A stretch of DNA of 64,000 nucleotides from Chloroflexota bacterium (GTDB lineage: Bacteria; Chloroflexota; Dormibacteria; Dormibacterales; Dormibacteraceae), in NCBI GenBank assembly GCA_005882115.1, contig VBEG01000022.1, positions 28,613 to 92,612 on the forward strand. The letters are read 5' to 3'. Both the position numbers and the translations under genes were made by a program. Numbering within the stretch: position 1 is the stretch's first letter; each line of letters opens with the position of its first letter. The notes below the pieces were generated by a model. That model saw only the letters and a program-made list of their open reading frames with translations. It ran no database searches and had not been told where the DNA came from. This document shows, piece by piece, positions 1-9,512 of this stretch.

Positions 1-1028
1 GCGCGCTGTCCGGCTTGGGGTTGGAGGTGCAAGTCCTGCCCGCCGAGCTGAACCTTGGTCCGAGGCTGGCAAGCGCCGTCCGGGAGGCCATGACCACGAC
101 CGGCGGCGACCTCAAGGCTGCCGGACCCATGGTCGAACGGGCCCTTGCGGCATGGGCGAAGGAGGTTGCTCGGCCGGTTGGCCAGGCGGTCGTGCAGCTC
201 CGACCCGACGCGGCGGTCACCTCGCTGTTCGGGATCGAGGTCATGAAGGAAGCAGACCTGTCCTCCCCGTGGGCGGTAGTGAACAGCACCTTCTACGTGG
301 GCCCCAACCCGCCTCGACCGGTGGAGGAGGACATCGGGTCACGGGCCATCCCGCTGATCCTCCGCTACGCCCGGCTGATCGAGGCGGCGGACATGGTCCT
401 GCACGCGACCGACCCGGTCTTCGATTTCTCATTCGACCGGCTGCCGGCTAGCCACCACTACGTGGGACCGCTTGGCCTGTGGGAGCCGAGGCTCGACACT
501 CCGAGCTACCTGGAGGAGCCTGGTGATCCGTGGGTGCTGGTCTCGATCAGCTCCCAGTTACAGGATGATCTGCCGCTCGCCGAGGCGGCGCTCGTGGCAC
601 TGGCCGACAAGCCGGTCCGCGTCGTCCTGACGGTGGGCCCGGACCATGAGCCCGAGGAAGTGTCATTGCGTCCCGCGAACGCCCATGTCGAACAGCTCGT
701 GCCTCATTCCGCGGTGCTCAAGCGCGGAGTCCTCCTGGTCAGCCATGCCGGTCACGGCTCGGTCATGAAAGCACTCTGGGAGGGCAAACCGATGGTGCTG
801 GTGCCCTGGGGGCGCGATCAGCCTGGGGTTGCGGCGCGGGCTCACGCGCTTGGAGTTGCCGAGGTCGTGGCGCGAGGCGACGGCAGCGAGGTCACGCTGG
901 CGGCCGCGATCGACCGGGTTCTCGCCTCCTCGGAGATGCGCGAAGCCGCGACAAGTCACGCGACTCGGCTTCAGACGACCGATCCGCCGGGAACGGCGGC
1001 GACTCTTCTGGAGAGCTTGGCGCGCTAA
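1..1028 (+). CDS. GT1-family glycosyltransferase, 5' partial
   Basis: The frame is open to the window edge, so the N-terminal half is missing. The first start codon inside the window (TTG at 15) is probably internal. The remaining ~340 residues resemble the C-terminal half of UGT/MGT-type (GT1) glycosyltransferases, which move a sugar from a nucleotide-sugar to a small acceptor. The donor-site signature is at about residues 242-275: HAGHGSVMKALWEG, then PMVLVPWGRDQPGVAARA. This matches the family pattern H-x-G-x-x-S...E..P...P...DQ. No membrane segment is visible. It is followed only by tRNA genes on the other strand, so the context gives no hint of its substrate. The family assignment is firm; the acceptor is unknown. 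Confidence 0.8.
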   Translation, partial: ALSGLGLEVQVLPAELNLGPRLASAVREAMTTTGGDLKAAGPMVERALAAWAKEVARPVGQAVVQLRPDAAVTSLFGIEVMKEADLSSPWAVVNSTFYVGPNPPRPVEEDIGSRAIPLILRYARLIEAADMVLHATDPVFDFSFDRLPASHHYVGPLGLWEPRLDTPSYLEEPGDPWVLVSISSQLQDDLPLAEAALVALADKPVRVVLTVGPDHEPEEVSLRPANAHVEQLVPHSAVLKRGVLLVSHAGHGSVMKALWEGKPMVLVPWGRDQPGVAARAHALGVAEVVARGDGSEVTLAAAIDRVLASSEMREAATSHATRLQTTDPPGTAATLLESLAR

Positions 1029-1074
1029 ACCACCAAGCGGTGCGATGAGCTCACGATGCTCCATCGCGCGGAGG

Positions 1075-1167
1075 TGGCGGAGAGGGAGAGATTTGAACTC
1101 TCGATGGGCCAGTGACCCATAACGGTTTTCGAGACCGTCGCCTTCAACCGGACTCGGCCACCTCTCC
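1075..1167 (-). tRNA. tRNA-Ser (anticodon CGA)
   Basis: Read on the minus strand, the acceptor stem GGAGAGG pairs with CCTCTCC, and the discriminator G is followed by an encoded CCA. A T-arm with the TTCAAAT loop, a long class II variable arm typical of tRNA-Ser, and an anticodon loop centred on CGA (reads UCG codons) are all present. Confidence 0.95.
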
Positions 1168-1191
1168 ACAGACAGCAGTTGGTGCCTGGAA

Positions 1192-1270
1192 TGGCGGTCC
1201 CGACCGGATTCGAACCGGCGCTCTCGGCCTTGACAGGGCCGCGTGTTTGGCCAGGCTACACCACGGGACC
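1192..1270 (-). tRNA. tRNA-Asp (anticodon GTC)
   Basis: On the minus strand, the acceptor GGTCCCG pairs with CGGGACC, the discriminator is G and CCA is encoded. The anticodon stem CGGCC/GGCCG encloses the loop CTGTCAA, giving anticodon GTC. The T-loop TTCGAAT is standard. It lies 24 bases upstream of tRNA-Ser in the same direction and is probably co-transcribed with it. Confidence 0.95.
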
Positions 1271-1340
1271 GGCAGCGGCTAAGTCTACCAACGGACTCAA
1301 TTCGAACCCGGCTATGGTCCGCCTCCGCCGCTCTCCTCAA

Positions 1341-1363
1341 CCCTCTCCCCGATGGAGAGAGGG
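1341..1363. repeat. Divergent member of the CTCCCC/GGGGAG palindrome family
   Basis: CCCTCTCC and GGAGAGAGGG face each other across a short loop, framed by TCAA and TTGA. It resembles the better-conserved two-hairpin elements elsewhere in the window but is less regular and lacks a clear first GC stem. It lies in the gap between tRNA-Asp and the next gene. Confidence 0.4.
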
Positions 1364-1381
1364 AGATTGAGACCCCCTACC

Positions 1382-1387
1382 TATAAT
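1382..1387 (+). promoter_or_regulatory. -10 box (TATAAT) just upstream of the CNB-ATPase start
   Basis: A perfect consensus TATAAT ends ten bases before the GTG start at 1398, and there is no Shine-Dalgarno sequence between them. The mRNA would start within a few bases of the start codon, so it would be leaderless or nearly so. No convincing -35 box is seen at normal spacing. Confidence 0.6.
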
Positions 1388-1397
1388 TCGCTGCGGC

Positions 1398-2678
1398 GTG
1401 AGCGACAACGACCACCCCACCCTCGGCTCGCCGGAAGAGCTGCGCAGGCGGTTCCAGATCCTCGAGCGGGTCGCCATCTTCTTCACGCTTCCGGACAACA
1501 TCCTCCACGCGCTCTCCCGGCGCCTCGCCCCCGCCTCCGCGGCCCGGGGCTCGGTCATCGTCCACCAGGGGGACCCCGGCGACACCATGTTCATCGTCGA
1601 ATCGGGCCGCTGCGAGGTCTACGTCGAGGAGTCTCCAGGCCACACCATCACGATCGCGCTGATGGGCCCGGACGACTTCTTCGGCGAGATGTCCCTGATC
1701 TCGGAAGAGACCCGAACGGCAAGCGTGCGCGCGCTCGAGGACTGCCGGCTCCTGACCCTCGACCGCAAGACGCTCTACGAGACCGTGCCGGCGGATTCCG
1801 ATGCGCTTATCGAGCTGACCAAGCTCGTCGAGCAGCGCAAGGACACGCTGCCCAACCTGATCGCCCGCGCGCGTATGGTCGCGCCGGAGCAGGCCGCCTC
1901 GACGGTCGCGGTGTACTCACCCAAAGGCGGGTCCGGCCGGACGACGATCGCCGTGAACGTTGCCGCGGCGCTTGCCAAGCGCTTCCCCGGTGAGGTGCTG
2001 CTCATCGACCTCGCGCTGCCCTACAACCACGCAGCGCTCATCTCGTACCTGACCCCGACGGGATGTTTGGCCGCGGCAAGCCAGGTCCCCCCACAAAACT
2101 TCGAGGAAGCGGTGCTCGGCGCGATCCTGCATCACCCGGGCGGCATGATGCTGCTACCGGGTGTGCTCCGCGCGGAGCAGGCGGACCTCATAACGGTCGA
2201 CCTCGTGAACCGGGCCATGGGCATCCTGGTCAACGCGTTCCGCTATATCGTCTTCGACCTCGGCGTCGCGTTCACCGACATCGTGATCAGCGTCCTCGAT
2301 CACTCCCAGCGCGTGCTGGTACTCGTGACCCCCGAGCTTTCGTCCCTCAAGGACGTGGGCGAGCTGCTGAACATCTTCACCAACGTGCTGAACATCGTGC
2401 CGGGCCGGGTCATCCTCGCGCTCAACAACAAGGTCCCGAAGTCGGTGGTGAGCAAGGAGGACGTCGTTCGCACCCTGAAGCAGGAGCTGGCAGTCGAGAT
2501 CGACTTCGACGGGACCAAGCCCGACGAGGCGGCGGTCAAGGGCGAGATCCTCGTCCTGACCGATCCGAAGAGCGCCCTTTCCCGCGGCTCCGAGCAGCTG
2601 GCCCAGATCATCGCCGGCTCGACGGCCGTAGAGACTAAGGGCGAGAAGAAGGGCGGCTTCAAGCTGGGTCGGCGGTAG
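1398..2678 (+). CDS. Cyclic nucleotide-binding domain fused to CpaE/MinD-like P-loop ATPase
   Basis: This 426-residue protein has two domains. Residues ~20-145 form a CRP-type cyclic-nucleotide-binding fold. Its phosphate-binding cassette is visible at 95-111 (FFGEMSLISEE then TRTAS), keeping the Glu and Arg that contact cNMP in CRP-like proteins. Residues ~168-410 form a ParA/MinD/CpaE-type ATPase with a deviant Walker A, SPKGGSGRTT. Lys176 of the signature is kept, but the normal P-loop lysine is Arg181. A Walker B-like YIVFDLG sits near 280. The C-terminus is basic (KGEKKGGFKLGRR). CpaE/TadZ relatives position pili or secretion machinery at membranes, but no pilus gene is nearby. Inferred role: ligand-gated localisation or signalling ATPase. 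The GTG start is preceded by a near-leaderless promoter. Confidence 0.75.
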   Translation: MSDNDHPTLGSPEELRRRFQILERVAIFFTLPDNILHALSRRLAPASAARGSVIVHQGDPGDTMFIVESGRCEVYVEESPGHTITIALMGPDDFFGEMSLISEETRTASVRALEDCRLLTLDRKTLYETVPADSDALIELTKLVEQRKDTLPNLIARARMVAPEQAASTVAVYSPKGGSGRTTIAVNVAAALAKRFPGEVLLIDLALPYNHAALISYLTPTGCLAAASQVPPQNFEEAVLGAILHHPGGMMLLPGVLRAEQADLITVDLVNRAMGILVNAFRYIVFDLGVAFTDIVISVLDHSQRVLVLVTPELSSLKDVGELLNIFTNVLNIVPGRVILALNNKVPKSVVSKEDVVRTLKQELAVEIDFDGTKPDEAAVKGEILVLTDPKSALSRGSEQLAQIIAGSTAVETKGEKKGGFKLGRR

Positions 2679-2685
2679 CCCCTCC

Positions 2686-2722
2686 GGTGGCTTCGCCGCC
2701 ACCTCCCCATGAATGGGGAGGA
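2686..2722. repeat. Two-hairpin palindromic element, copy B
   Basis: Stem 1 is GGTGGC-TTC-GCCGCC (one G-T wobble). Stem 2 is CCTCCCCAT facing ATGGGGAGG across GA. It lies between the stop of the CNB-ATPase gene and the promoter of the Fe-S carrier gene. Stem 2 and its right flank are identical to the copy near 7075-7099. Confidence 0.75.
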
Positions 2723-2739
2723 GTTTCTGGATCCCGTGG

Positions 2740-2745
2740 TAGCAT
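2740..2745 (+). promoter_or_regulatory. -10 box (TAGCAT) for a leaderless erpA transcript
   Basis: TAGCAT fits the TAnnnT pattern and ends exactly seven bases before the GTG start at 2753. This is the spacing expected when transcription begins at the start codon. No ribosome binding site is present. Confidence 0.5.
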
Positions 2746-2752
2746 CTCAACC

Positions 2753-3133
2753 GTGATCGAACAAGCTCTCGTCTCACTCACCCCCGAAGCCCAGTCGCGC
2801 CTCAAGGAATTGCTCGCCAAGGAAGAGAATCCCAGTCTTGCCCTCCGCATCTTCGTCAGCGGTGGTGGGTGCTCGGGGATGCAGTACGGCATGGCGTTCG
2901 ACGATCAGCGCCGCGCCGACGACCTGATCATCGACAACGAGGGCGTCCAGATCCTCGTCGACGACTTCAGCGTGTCCTACATCCGCGGCTCCGAGATCGA
3001 CTACGTAGACAGCCTGATGGGCGCCGGCTTCACCGTCCACAACCCGAACGCCGTGCACTCGTGCTCGTGCGGCCACTCGTTCGACACGGGCGACGACGCG
3101 GGCGGCGCGCAAGCCTGCGGCTGCGGCCACTAA
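2753..3133 (+). CDS. erpA: HesB/IscA/ErpA-type iron-sulfur cluster carrier
   Basis: This A-type carrier of 126 residues holds and passes on Fe-S clusters to apo-proteins in the cytoplasm. The three cluster cysteines are present: one in GGGCSGMQYG near residue 40, and two in the C-terminal CSCG near residue 105. The tail adds an unusual Cys/Gly-rich end (ACGCGH). The GTG start was chosen because a -10 box lies seven bases upstream and the family's N-terminus (LTPEAQSRLKELL) follows directly. An upstream in-frame start would run through the palindromic repeat. No suf or isc genes are adjacent, so the partner system is elsewhere. IscA and ErpA cannot be separated by sequence here. Confidence 0.88.
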   Translation: MIEQALVSLTPEAQSRLKELLAKEENPSLALRIFVSGGGCSGMQYGMAFDDQRRADDLIIDNEGVQILVDDFSVSYIRGSEIDYVDSLMGAGFTVHNPNAVHSCSCGHSFDTGDDAGGAQACGCGH

Positions 3134-3180
3134 CGCTTCAGAGCCGACGACTTAGAGAGTTCGCGCTTCTGGCCCTGGGC

Positions 3181-3633
3181 GTGATCACGCCCCTCGGCAT
3201 CCTCGCGGTCAACGCATCCGCGTTCGTCATGGTCCATCTCAACGAGTTCCGCGTCGGCATCGCGGCGTGCGCGGTGGTCAGCGGCCTGGTCCTCAACGGC
3301 CTCACGGCGTGGTGGCTGTTGCGCATGGTCAGCCGCAACGCCCCGCCCCTCTACCGCGAGTACCGTCTGTGGGCGCTCGGCGGATCGGTTCTCATCGTCC
3401 TGCTGACCGCCGCCGCAGGCGGCTATCTCACCTACCTCGGCCTACGCGATCCGCGCCGGCTGCCCGACGCGCTGTCCGTGATCGTGGCCAGCTTCATGAT
3501 CCTCCTGCCCTTCGCGGTTTCACTCGCTGCGCGTCGCCTGGCTGGAATCGGCGGCATCATCCCGGTCGAAGAACCGGCTGGACGAGAAAGGAGCCCCCGC
3601 CGCAGCGGAGGCTCCTCCCGAACTCTTACCTAA
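3181..3633 (+). CDS. Small four-helix membrane protein of unknown function
   Basis: The frame stays open after the Fe-S carrier stop and encodes about 150 residues with four hydrophobic segments, at roughly 1-20, 25-50, 60-85 and 100-125. The connecting loops and tail are Arg-rich, and the C-terminus ends in a Ser/Arg-rich stretch. I recognise no family motif. GTG at 3181 is the first standard start in the frame; the first helix may begin slightly upstream, so the start is uncertain. It begins about 50 bases after the erpA stop on the same strand and may be co-transcribed with it. The hydrophobic pattern supports a real gene, but this is moderate evidence. Confidence 0.5.
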   Translation: MITPLGILAVNASAFVMVHLNEFRVGIAACAVVSGLVLNGLTAWWLLRMVSRNAPPLYREYRLWALGGSVLIVLLTAAAGGYLTYLGLRDPRRLPDALSVIVASFMILLPFAVSLAARRLAGIGGIIPVEEPAGRERSPRRSGGSSRTLT

Positions 3634-3709
3634 CCTCGCCTGCTGGCGGGATCTACTCCTCCCCAGGCGTCAAACCCACGACTCCCAACGCGGCGTCGAG
3701 TGGGGGGTT

Positions 3710-3737
3710 CCGCGGGGGGATCCTGATCCCCCCGCGG
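3710..3737. terminator. 13-bp perfect inverted repeat at the groL 3' end
   Basis: CCGCGGGGGGATC and GATCCCCCCGCGG face each other with only CT between them, four bases past the groL stop. It is a very stable palindrome placed between convergent genes. It could act as a two-way transcription stop, although no T-run follows on either strand. Confidence 0.5.
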
Positions 3738-3741
3738 TTTC

Positions 3742-5379
<1,638 letters not shown>

Positions 5380-5402
5380 ATGCGTTCCCCTCTTCTACCT
5401 TG

Positions 5403-5708
5403 TTACTTCTTCTTGCCGTTCGAGCTGACAACGGCCAGGACGTCTTTCTCCGACACGATCAGGTACTCGATCTCGTCGAGCTTGAACTCGTTGCCGGCGT
5501 ACTTCGCGTAAAGGATCTTGTCGCCGACCTTGAGCTCCATCGGGATCTTCGTCCCGTTGTCCAGGATCCTTCCGGTGCCCACGGCCTCGACGATGCCTTC
5601 TTGCGGCTTCTCCTTGGCGGTGTCCGGAAGCACGATCCCGCTCTTGGTCTTCTCCTCACGCTCGACCGGCTTGACCACTACGCGGTCACCCAACGGTCTC
5701 AGGTTCAT
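5403..5708 (-). CDS. groS: 10-kDa co-chaperonin GroES
   Basis: This 101-residue lid of the GroEL chamber starts with [12 protein letters not shown] and carries the mobile loop around residues 17-35 ([18 protein letters not shown]). Its length is normal. It is the first gene of the groS-groL operon, and its leader contains the two CIRCE operators, so it is expected to be heat-inducible through the HrcA repressor, which is not in this window. Confidence 0.98.
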   Translation of the reverse strand: MNLRPLGDRVVVKPVEREEKTKSGIVLPDTAKEKPQEGIVEAVGTGRILDNGTKIPMELKVGDKILYAKYAGNEFKLDEIEYLIVSEKDVLAVVSSNGKKK

Positions 5709-5735
5709 GTGCAGCCCTCCTCAGCTGATGGTGAT

Positions 5736-5762
5736 TTAGCACTCCCCACGCCCGAGCGCTTA
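5736..5762. promoter_or_regulatory. CIRCE operator 1 (HrcA site)
   Basis: TTAGCACTC, nine bases, then GAGCGCTTA. The left arm is perfect and the right arm has three mismatches to GAGTGCTAA. It lies in the groS leader and shares its last three bases with the second CIRCE. Confidence 0.85.
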
Positions 5763-5786
5763 GCACTCTCGCAGGTCGACTGCTAA
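5760..5786. promoter_or_regulatory. CIRCE operator 2 (HrcA site)
   Basis: TTAGCACTC, nine bases, then GACTGCTAA. There is a single mismatch in the right arm. This is the better match and lies immediately downstream of the -10 box of the minus-strand groS promoter, the usual place for CIRCE repression. Confidence 0.92.
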
Positions 5787-5789
5787 ATG

Positions 5790-5817
5790 ATAGTACCTAG
5801 TGGGTCGGGGCTGCCAA
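5790..5817 (-). promoter_or_regulatory. Probable groSL promoter
   Basis: On the minus strand, TTGGCA (5817-5812) and TACTAT (5795-5790) are separated by 16 bases. This resembles a housekeeping sigma promoter directly upstream of the CIRCE pair. Confidence 0.6.
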
Positions 5818-5822
5818 ACCTG

Positions 5823-6065
5823 CTAAACGTCCGCCTCGGGTTCTGGCTCGACCGGCGCCTCGTCGGCTTCCTTGATCAGGCGCCGCGCTGCCGCCGCCTC
5901 GCCGTCGGGAACCATGAGCCGGGCGTCGGTGAAGTCGATTCCAACGCCGTAGCCCGTGTCGCCAAAGACTTCGACCCGGACGCCTTGGGCCTCCAGGACG
6001 GCAGCCAGCAGGTCAGCCTGCATCCGGTGCCCCGTGAAGACGATGGTCCAGCCTTTGACGCCCAC
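5823..6065 (-). CDS. DUF2007 domain protein
   Basis: This 80-residue soluble protein matches the DUF2007 (putative signal-transducing) pattern. It opens with WTIVFTGHRMQADLLAAVLE, has a central region around GIDFTDARLMV, and ends in an alanine-rich helix with an acidic, proline-containing tail (EAPVEPEPEADV). The biochemical role of the family is not established. The GTG start lies three bases after the tsaD stop, so it is the last gene of the tsa operon. Confidence 0.75.
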   Translation of the reverse strand: MGVKGWTIVFTGHRMQADLLAAVLEAQGVRVEVFGDTGYGVGIDFTDARLMVPDGEAAAARRLIKEADEAPVEPEPEADV

Positions 6066-6068
6066 CGC

Positions 6069-7046
<978 letters not shown>

Positions 7047-7061
7047 CGTTTCCGCCCCTCC

Positions 7062-7096
7062 GGCCCCTCGGGCCACCTCCCCATGAATGGGGAGGA
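7062..7096. repeat. Two-hairpin palindromic element, copy C
   Basis: Stem 1 is GGCCC-CTC-GGGCC. Stem 2 is CCTCCCCAT facing ATGGGGAGG. It lies in the gap between rimI and tsaD, just upstream of the tsaD ribosome site. Its second stem and flanks are identical over 25 bases to the copy at 2701-2725. Confidence 0.8.
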
Positions 7097-7105
7097 GTTA
7101 AGTGC

Positions 7106-7708
7106 CTACTCGCCTTTGGACAGGAGGTCGTGGCGCAGGCCGCGAACCTCGGAGTCGATGCGCTCGAGATTGGATTCGTAGGCCTTGCGGAAACGCGGCG
7201 AGTGGATCGAGTCCGACCACATCACGATCGCGTCTTCGCCGTTGTCGGTGTAGTAGCCCTTGCGGCGCCCGATCACCTTGAAACCGAAGCCCTCGTACAT
7301 CTTCATCGCGTTCTCATTCGTCGTGCGGACCTCGAGCGTGACCCATTTGGCGCCCATGTCGTATGCCGCCTGCACCAGCCCGGCGAAAACGATCCGCCCG
7401 TAGCCGCGATGCTGCAGGTCGCGGCGCACGCCGATCGTCGTCACGTGCGCCTCGTCGTACATCCGCCACATGCCGCCGTAGCCGATGATCGTCGGGTCGA
7501 AGTCGGTGATCCGGTAACCGGCCGGCCGTTCCACCGGACCTTCCTGGCGCAATACGACGTAATGGGCGCTGGCGCGAGAAGCGAGCTCCCGGTAGTACGC
7601 ATTCCGAGGCCAGGGAGTCGCAAAGATCTCGCGCTCGATCTCCTGGACGGTGTTGACGTCGGCCTCACGCATCAGCTCCAGCGCGAGCTGCTGCCGGATT
7701 TGAACCAT
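7106..7708 (-). CDS. rimI: Ribosomal-protein-alanine N-acetyltransferase RimI
   Basis: This GNAT-fold acetyltransferase of 200 residues has the acetyl-CoA pyrophosphate-binding region around TTIGVRRDLQHRGYGRIVFAG, then LEVRTTNENAMKMYEGFGF, the RimI-typical motif. RimI acetylates the N-terminal alanine of ribosomal protein S18 in E. coli. Other substrates are possible, since RimI linked to tsa genes is common and sometimes broad in target. Its ATG overlaps the tsaB stop as ATGA, indicating translational coupling. The C-terminal ~50 residues after the core are longer than in E. coli RimI. Confidence 0.88.
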   Translation of the reverse strand: MVQIRQQLALELMREADVNTVQEIEREIFATPWPRNAYYRELASRASAHYVVLRQEGPVERPAGYRITDFDPTIIGYGGMWRMYDEAHVTTIGVRRDLQHRGYGRIVFAGLVQAAYDMGAKWVTLEVRTTNENAMKMYEGFGFKVIGRRKGYYTDNGEDAIVMWSDSIHSPRFRKAYESNLERIDSEVRGLRHDLLSKGE

Positions 7709-8271
7709 CAGCGAGGGACCGTCAACGTCTGCATGTACTCGATTTCGAGACTACCATAGGGAACTTCGCGTGCCGTCTCGAGCATTCTTGCCGCGGCTTG
7801 GCCAAAGGGCCGAAGCTCGCGCTCGGGGACGAATGAGTGGCCTGCCGCGAGCAGGGGCCCCGGGGGGACGCCGCCGACCAGCGGATGGGTCGTCGGAATG
7901 TCCGCTGGCCCGCCGACTGCGATTTCAGCGCCGGGCGCCAGGTAATAGAAACGTCCGCGCCCAGCTTCGACGACCGCGGTCACAGGATTGTCGGTCCGCG
8001 CCGCCTGCAGCGCGAGCGTGGGGAGCGGAACGATCGGAACGCCCAGGCCCTTGGCGAGACCAAGTCCGAAGGAGACCCCCGCGCGCAGGCCGGTGAACGA
8101 GCCGGGACCGGTGGCGACAGCGACTTTGGTGATTTGGTTGGACCGGGCAATTCGGCGCAGCAAGGAAAGCAGGTCCGCCCTCGTGGGCGTGAAGTCCTCG
8201 CTCCCCCCCTCTTCTGTGTCGATCAAAGCCACGGCGGTGGTGGCCGCCGACGTATCAATGACCAAGATCAC
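7708..8271 (-). CDS. tsaB: t6A biosynthesis protein TsaB
   Basis: This 187-residue ASKHA-fold partner of TsaD begins ILVIDTSAATTAVAL and carries the GPGSFTGLRAGVSFGLGLA motif near residue 60, both diagnostic of TsaB. It scaffolds the TsaD-TsaE complex in t6A synthesis and has no catalysis of its own. It is shorter than the ~230 residues of E. coli TsaB, lacking part of the C-terminal region. It overlaps tsaE by 17 bases and rimI by one codon position. Confidence 0.92.
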   Translation of the reverse strand: MILVIDTSAATTAVALIDTEEGGSEDFTPTRADLLSLLRRIARSNQITKVAVATGPGSFTGLRAGVSFGLGLAKGLGVPIVPLPTLALQAARTDNPVTAVVEAGRGRFYYLAPGAEIAVGGPADIPTTHPLVGGVPPGPLLAAGHSFVPERELRPFGQAAARMLETAREVPYGSLEIEYMQTLTVPR

Positions 8272-8668
8272 GTGTTGTCCTGATCAGGCGGCGGTCGCCG
8301 CCGAGAGGCTCGATCTCGATCAACGCCGCACCGTCGACCTCGAGCCGGTCGCCCCACTCCACGACGACCGCGCCCTCTTGGGCGAGCTCCTCCAGGCCCA
8401 GGTCGCGCAGCTCCATGCTGTTTTCGACCCGATAGAGATCGACGTGCGCGAGCTGTACGCGGCCAGGGTAGATGCGCACCAGCTGAAAGGTCGGGCTCGC
8501 GACTGGCGCTGGCGAGCCCGTACCTTGCGCGACGCCGCGCACGAACGTCGTCTTGCCAGCGCCGAGCTCGCCGGTCAGGAGCACCACGTCGCCGGCTCGC
8601 AACCTCTCGCCTAGCAGCATTCCGGCGTGCTCGGTTTCGGCGGGCGCGTTGGTGACGAGGTCACGCAA
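8255..8668 (-). CDS. tsaE: t6A biosynthesis ATPase TsaE
   Basis: This small P-loop ATPase drives turnover of the TsaBD complex. Walker A GELGAGKTTFVRG is at about residues 33-45, followed by ASPTFQLV and HVDLYR, both typical of the YjeE family. I chose TTG at 8668, which overlaps the thiL stop and places the P-loop at the usual distance from the N-terminus. An upstream in-frame start at 8701 is possible. The long overlap with tsaB means strict co-expression. Confidence 0.92.
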   Translation of the reverse strand: MRDLVTNAPAETEHAGMLLGERLRAGDVVLLTGELGAGKTTFVRGVAQGTGSPAPVASPTFQLVRIYPGRVQLAHVDLYRVENSMELRDLGLEELAQEGAVVVEWGDRLEVDGAALIEIEPLGGDRRLIRTTRDLGH

Positions 8669-9512
8669 AGTGGTCGTAGCCGGTCGTCTTGAGGTCAGCA
8701 CCGATCACCTTGACGTCACCCGCGTCCGTCAGCTTGCCGATTTCCTCGAGGCCGGCCTCCTCGATCGCGTCTTGCGGTCCGACGCAGACCAGCTCAGCCT
8801 CTTCGCCACTCGTCAGCGCATCCTCGAGCGAGGCTCCAGGAGCGCACGGCACGTCAGCGCCCTGCAGCACACACCCGACGCCTGCCATCGCAGCGAATTT
8901 CTCCATCTCGCGGACCAGGCCGTCCGACACATCGCCGCAGCACAGCCCAAGAGAATTCAGGCGACGGCCTTCTTCGATGAGCGGCACCAGGCGAAATGCA
9001 CGGTGCTCGCGCAGGGCGAGGGCCGCCGCTCCGAGCGGGCCGGTGACTGCGACCGACCACCCGGGCTGCGCCTGGGAACGCGCCAGAGGCATGCTCGTCG
9101 TGCGCCCGGCAACCGTGAGGGAAAGCACGGCAGGGCCTTCGATCGAGCTCATGTCGCCGCCAACGATCGACGTCTGAAACTGCTGCCCGAGCGCGCGCAT
9201 GCCCTTGTAGAGGTTGCGTAGCTGCTCGACGTTCCACCGCCTGGGAATCGCCAGCGAGGCAAGCGCCCAGGCCGGTTCGGCCCCCTTGGCCGCCAGGTCG
9301 CCAAGGGCAAGGGCCAGCGAGCGCCAACCGACGTCTTCCGTACCCATCCAGCCCAGGTCGAAATGCACCCCTTCGACGAACATGTCGCAGCTCGCCACCA
9401 CAAAGCCGGAGGCATCGGCGATGACAGCCGCATCGTCGGCGCCGGCCCCCGCGGCGAGGAACTCTTTGATGTCTTCGAGCAGCCTGAGCTCGCCCTGACC
9501 CGCGACCTTCAC
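8661..9512 (-). CDS. thiL: Thiamine-monophosphate kinase ThiL
   Basis: ThiL phosphorylates thiamine monophosphate to the active cofactor thiamine diphosphate. The start GTG at 9512 overlaps the thiE stop (GTGA), giving 283 residues. The AIR-synthase/PurM fold is recognised from the N-terminal DDAAVI metal/ATP motif, FVEGVHFDL, the ALGDLAAKGAEP segment and VVGGDMS-SIEGP. The C-terminal DVSDGLVREM is also characteristic. It lies between thiE and tsaE in a tightly overlapping run, so thiamine and t6A genes share one transcript. Confidence 0.93.
   Translation of the reverse strand: MKVAGQGELRLLEDIKEFLAAGAGADDAAVIADASGFVVASCDMFVEGVHFDLGWMGTEDVGWRSLALALGDLAAKGAEPAWALASLAIPRRWNVEQLRNLYKGMRALGQQFQTSIVGGDMSSIEGPAVLSLTVAGRTTSMPLARSQAQPGWSVAVTGPLGAAALALREHRAFRLVPLIEEGRRLNSLGLCCGDVSDGLVREMEKFAAMAGVGCVLQGADVPCAPGASLEDALTSGEEAELVCVGPQDAIEEAGLEEIGKLTDAGDVKVIGADLKTTGYDHFA

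Noticed and set aside
1398..2678. Direct functional link between the CNB-ATPase and the c-di-AMP synthase CdaA
   Set aside because: The binding cassette resembles that for cAMP or cGMP, CRP-type domains are not known as general c-di-AMP receptors, and the genes are 15 kb apart.
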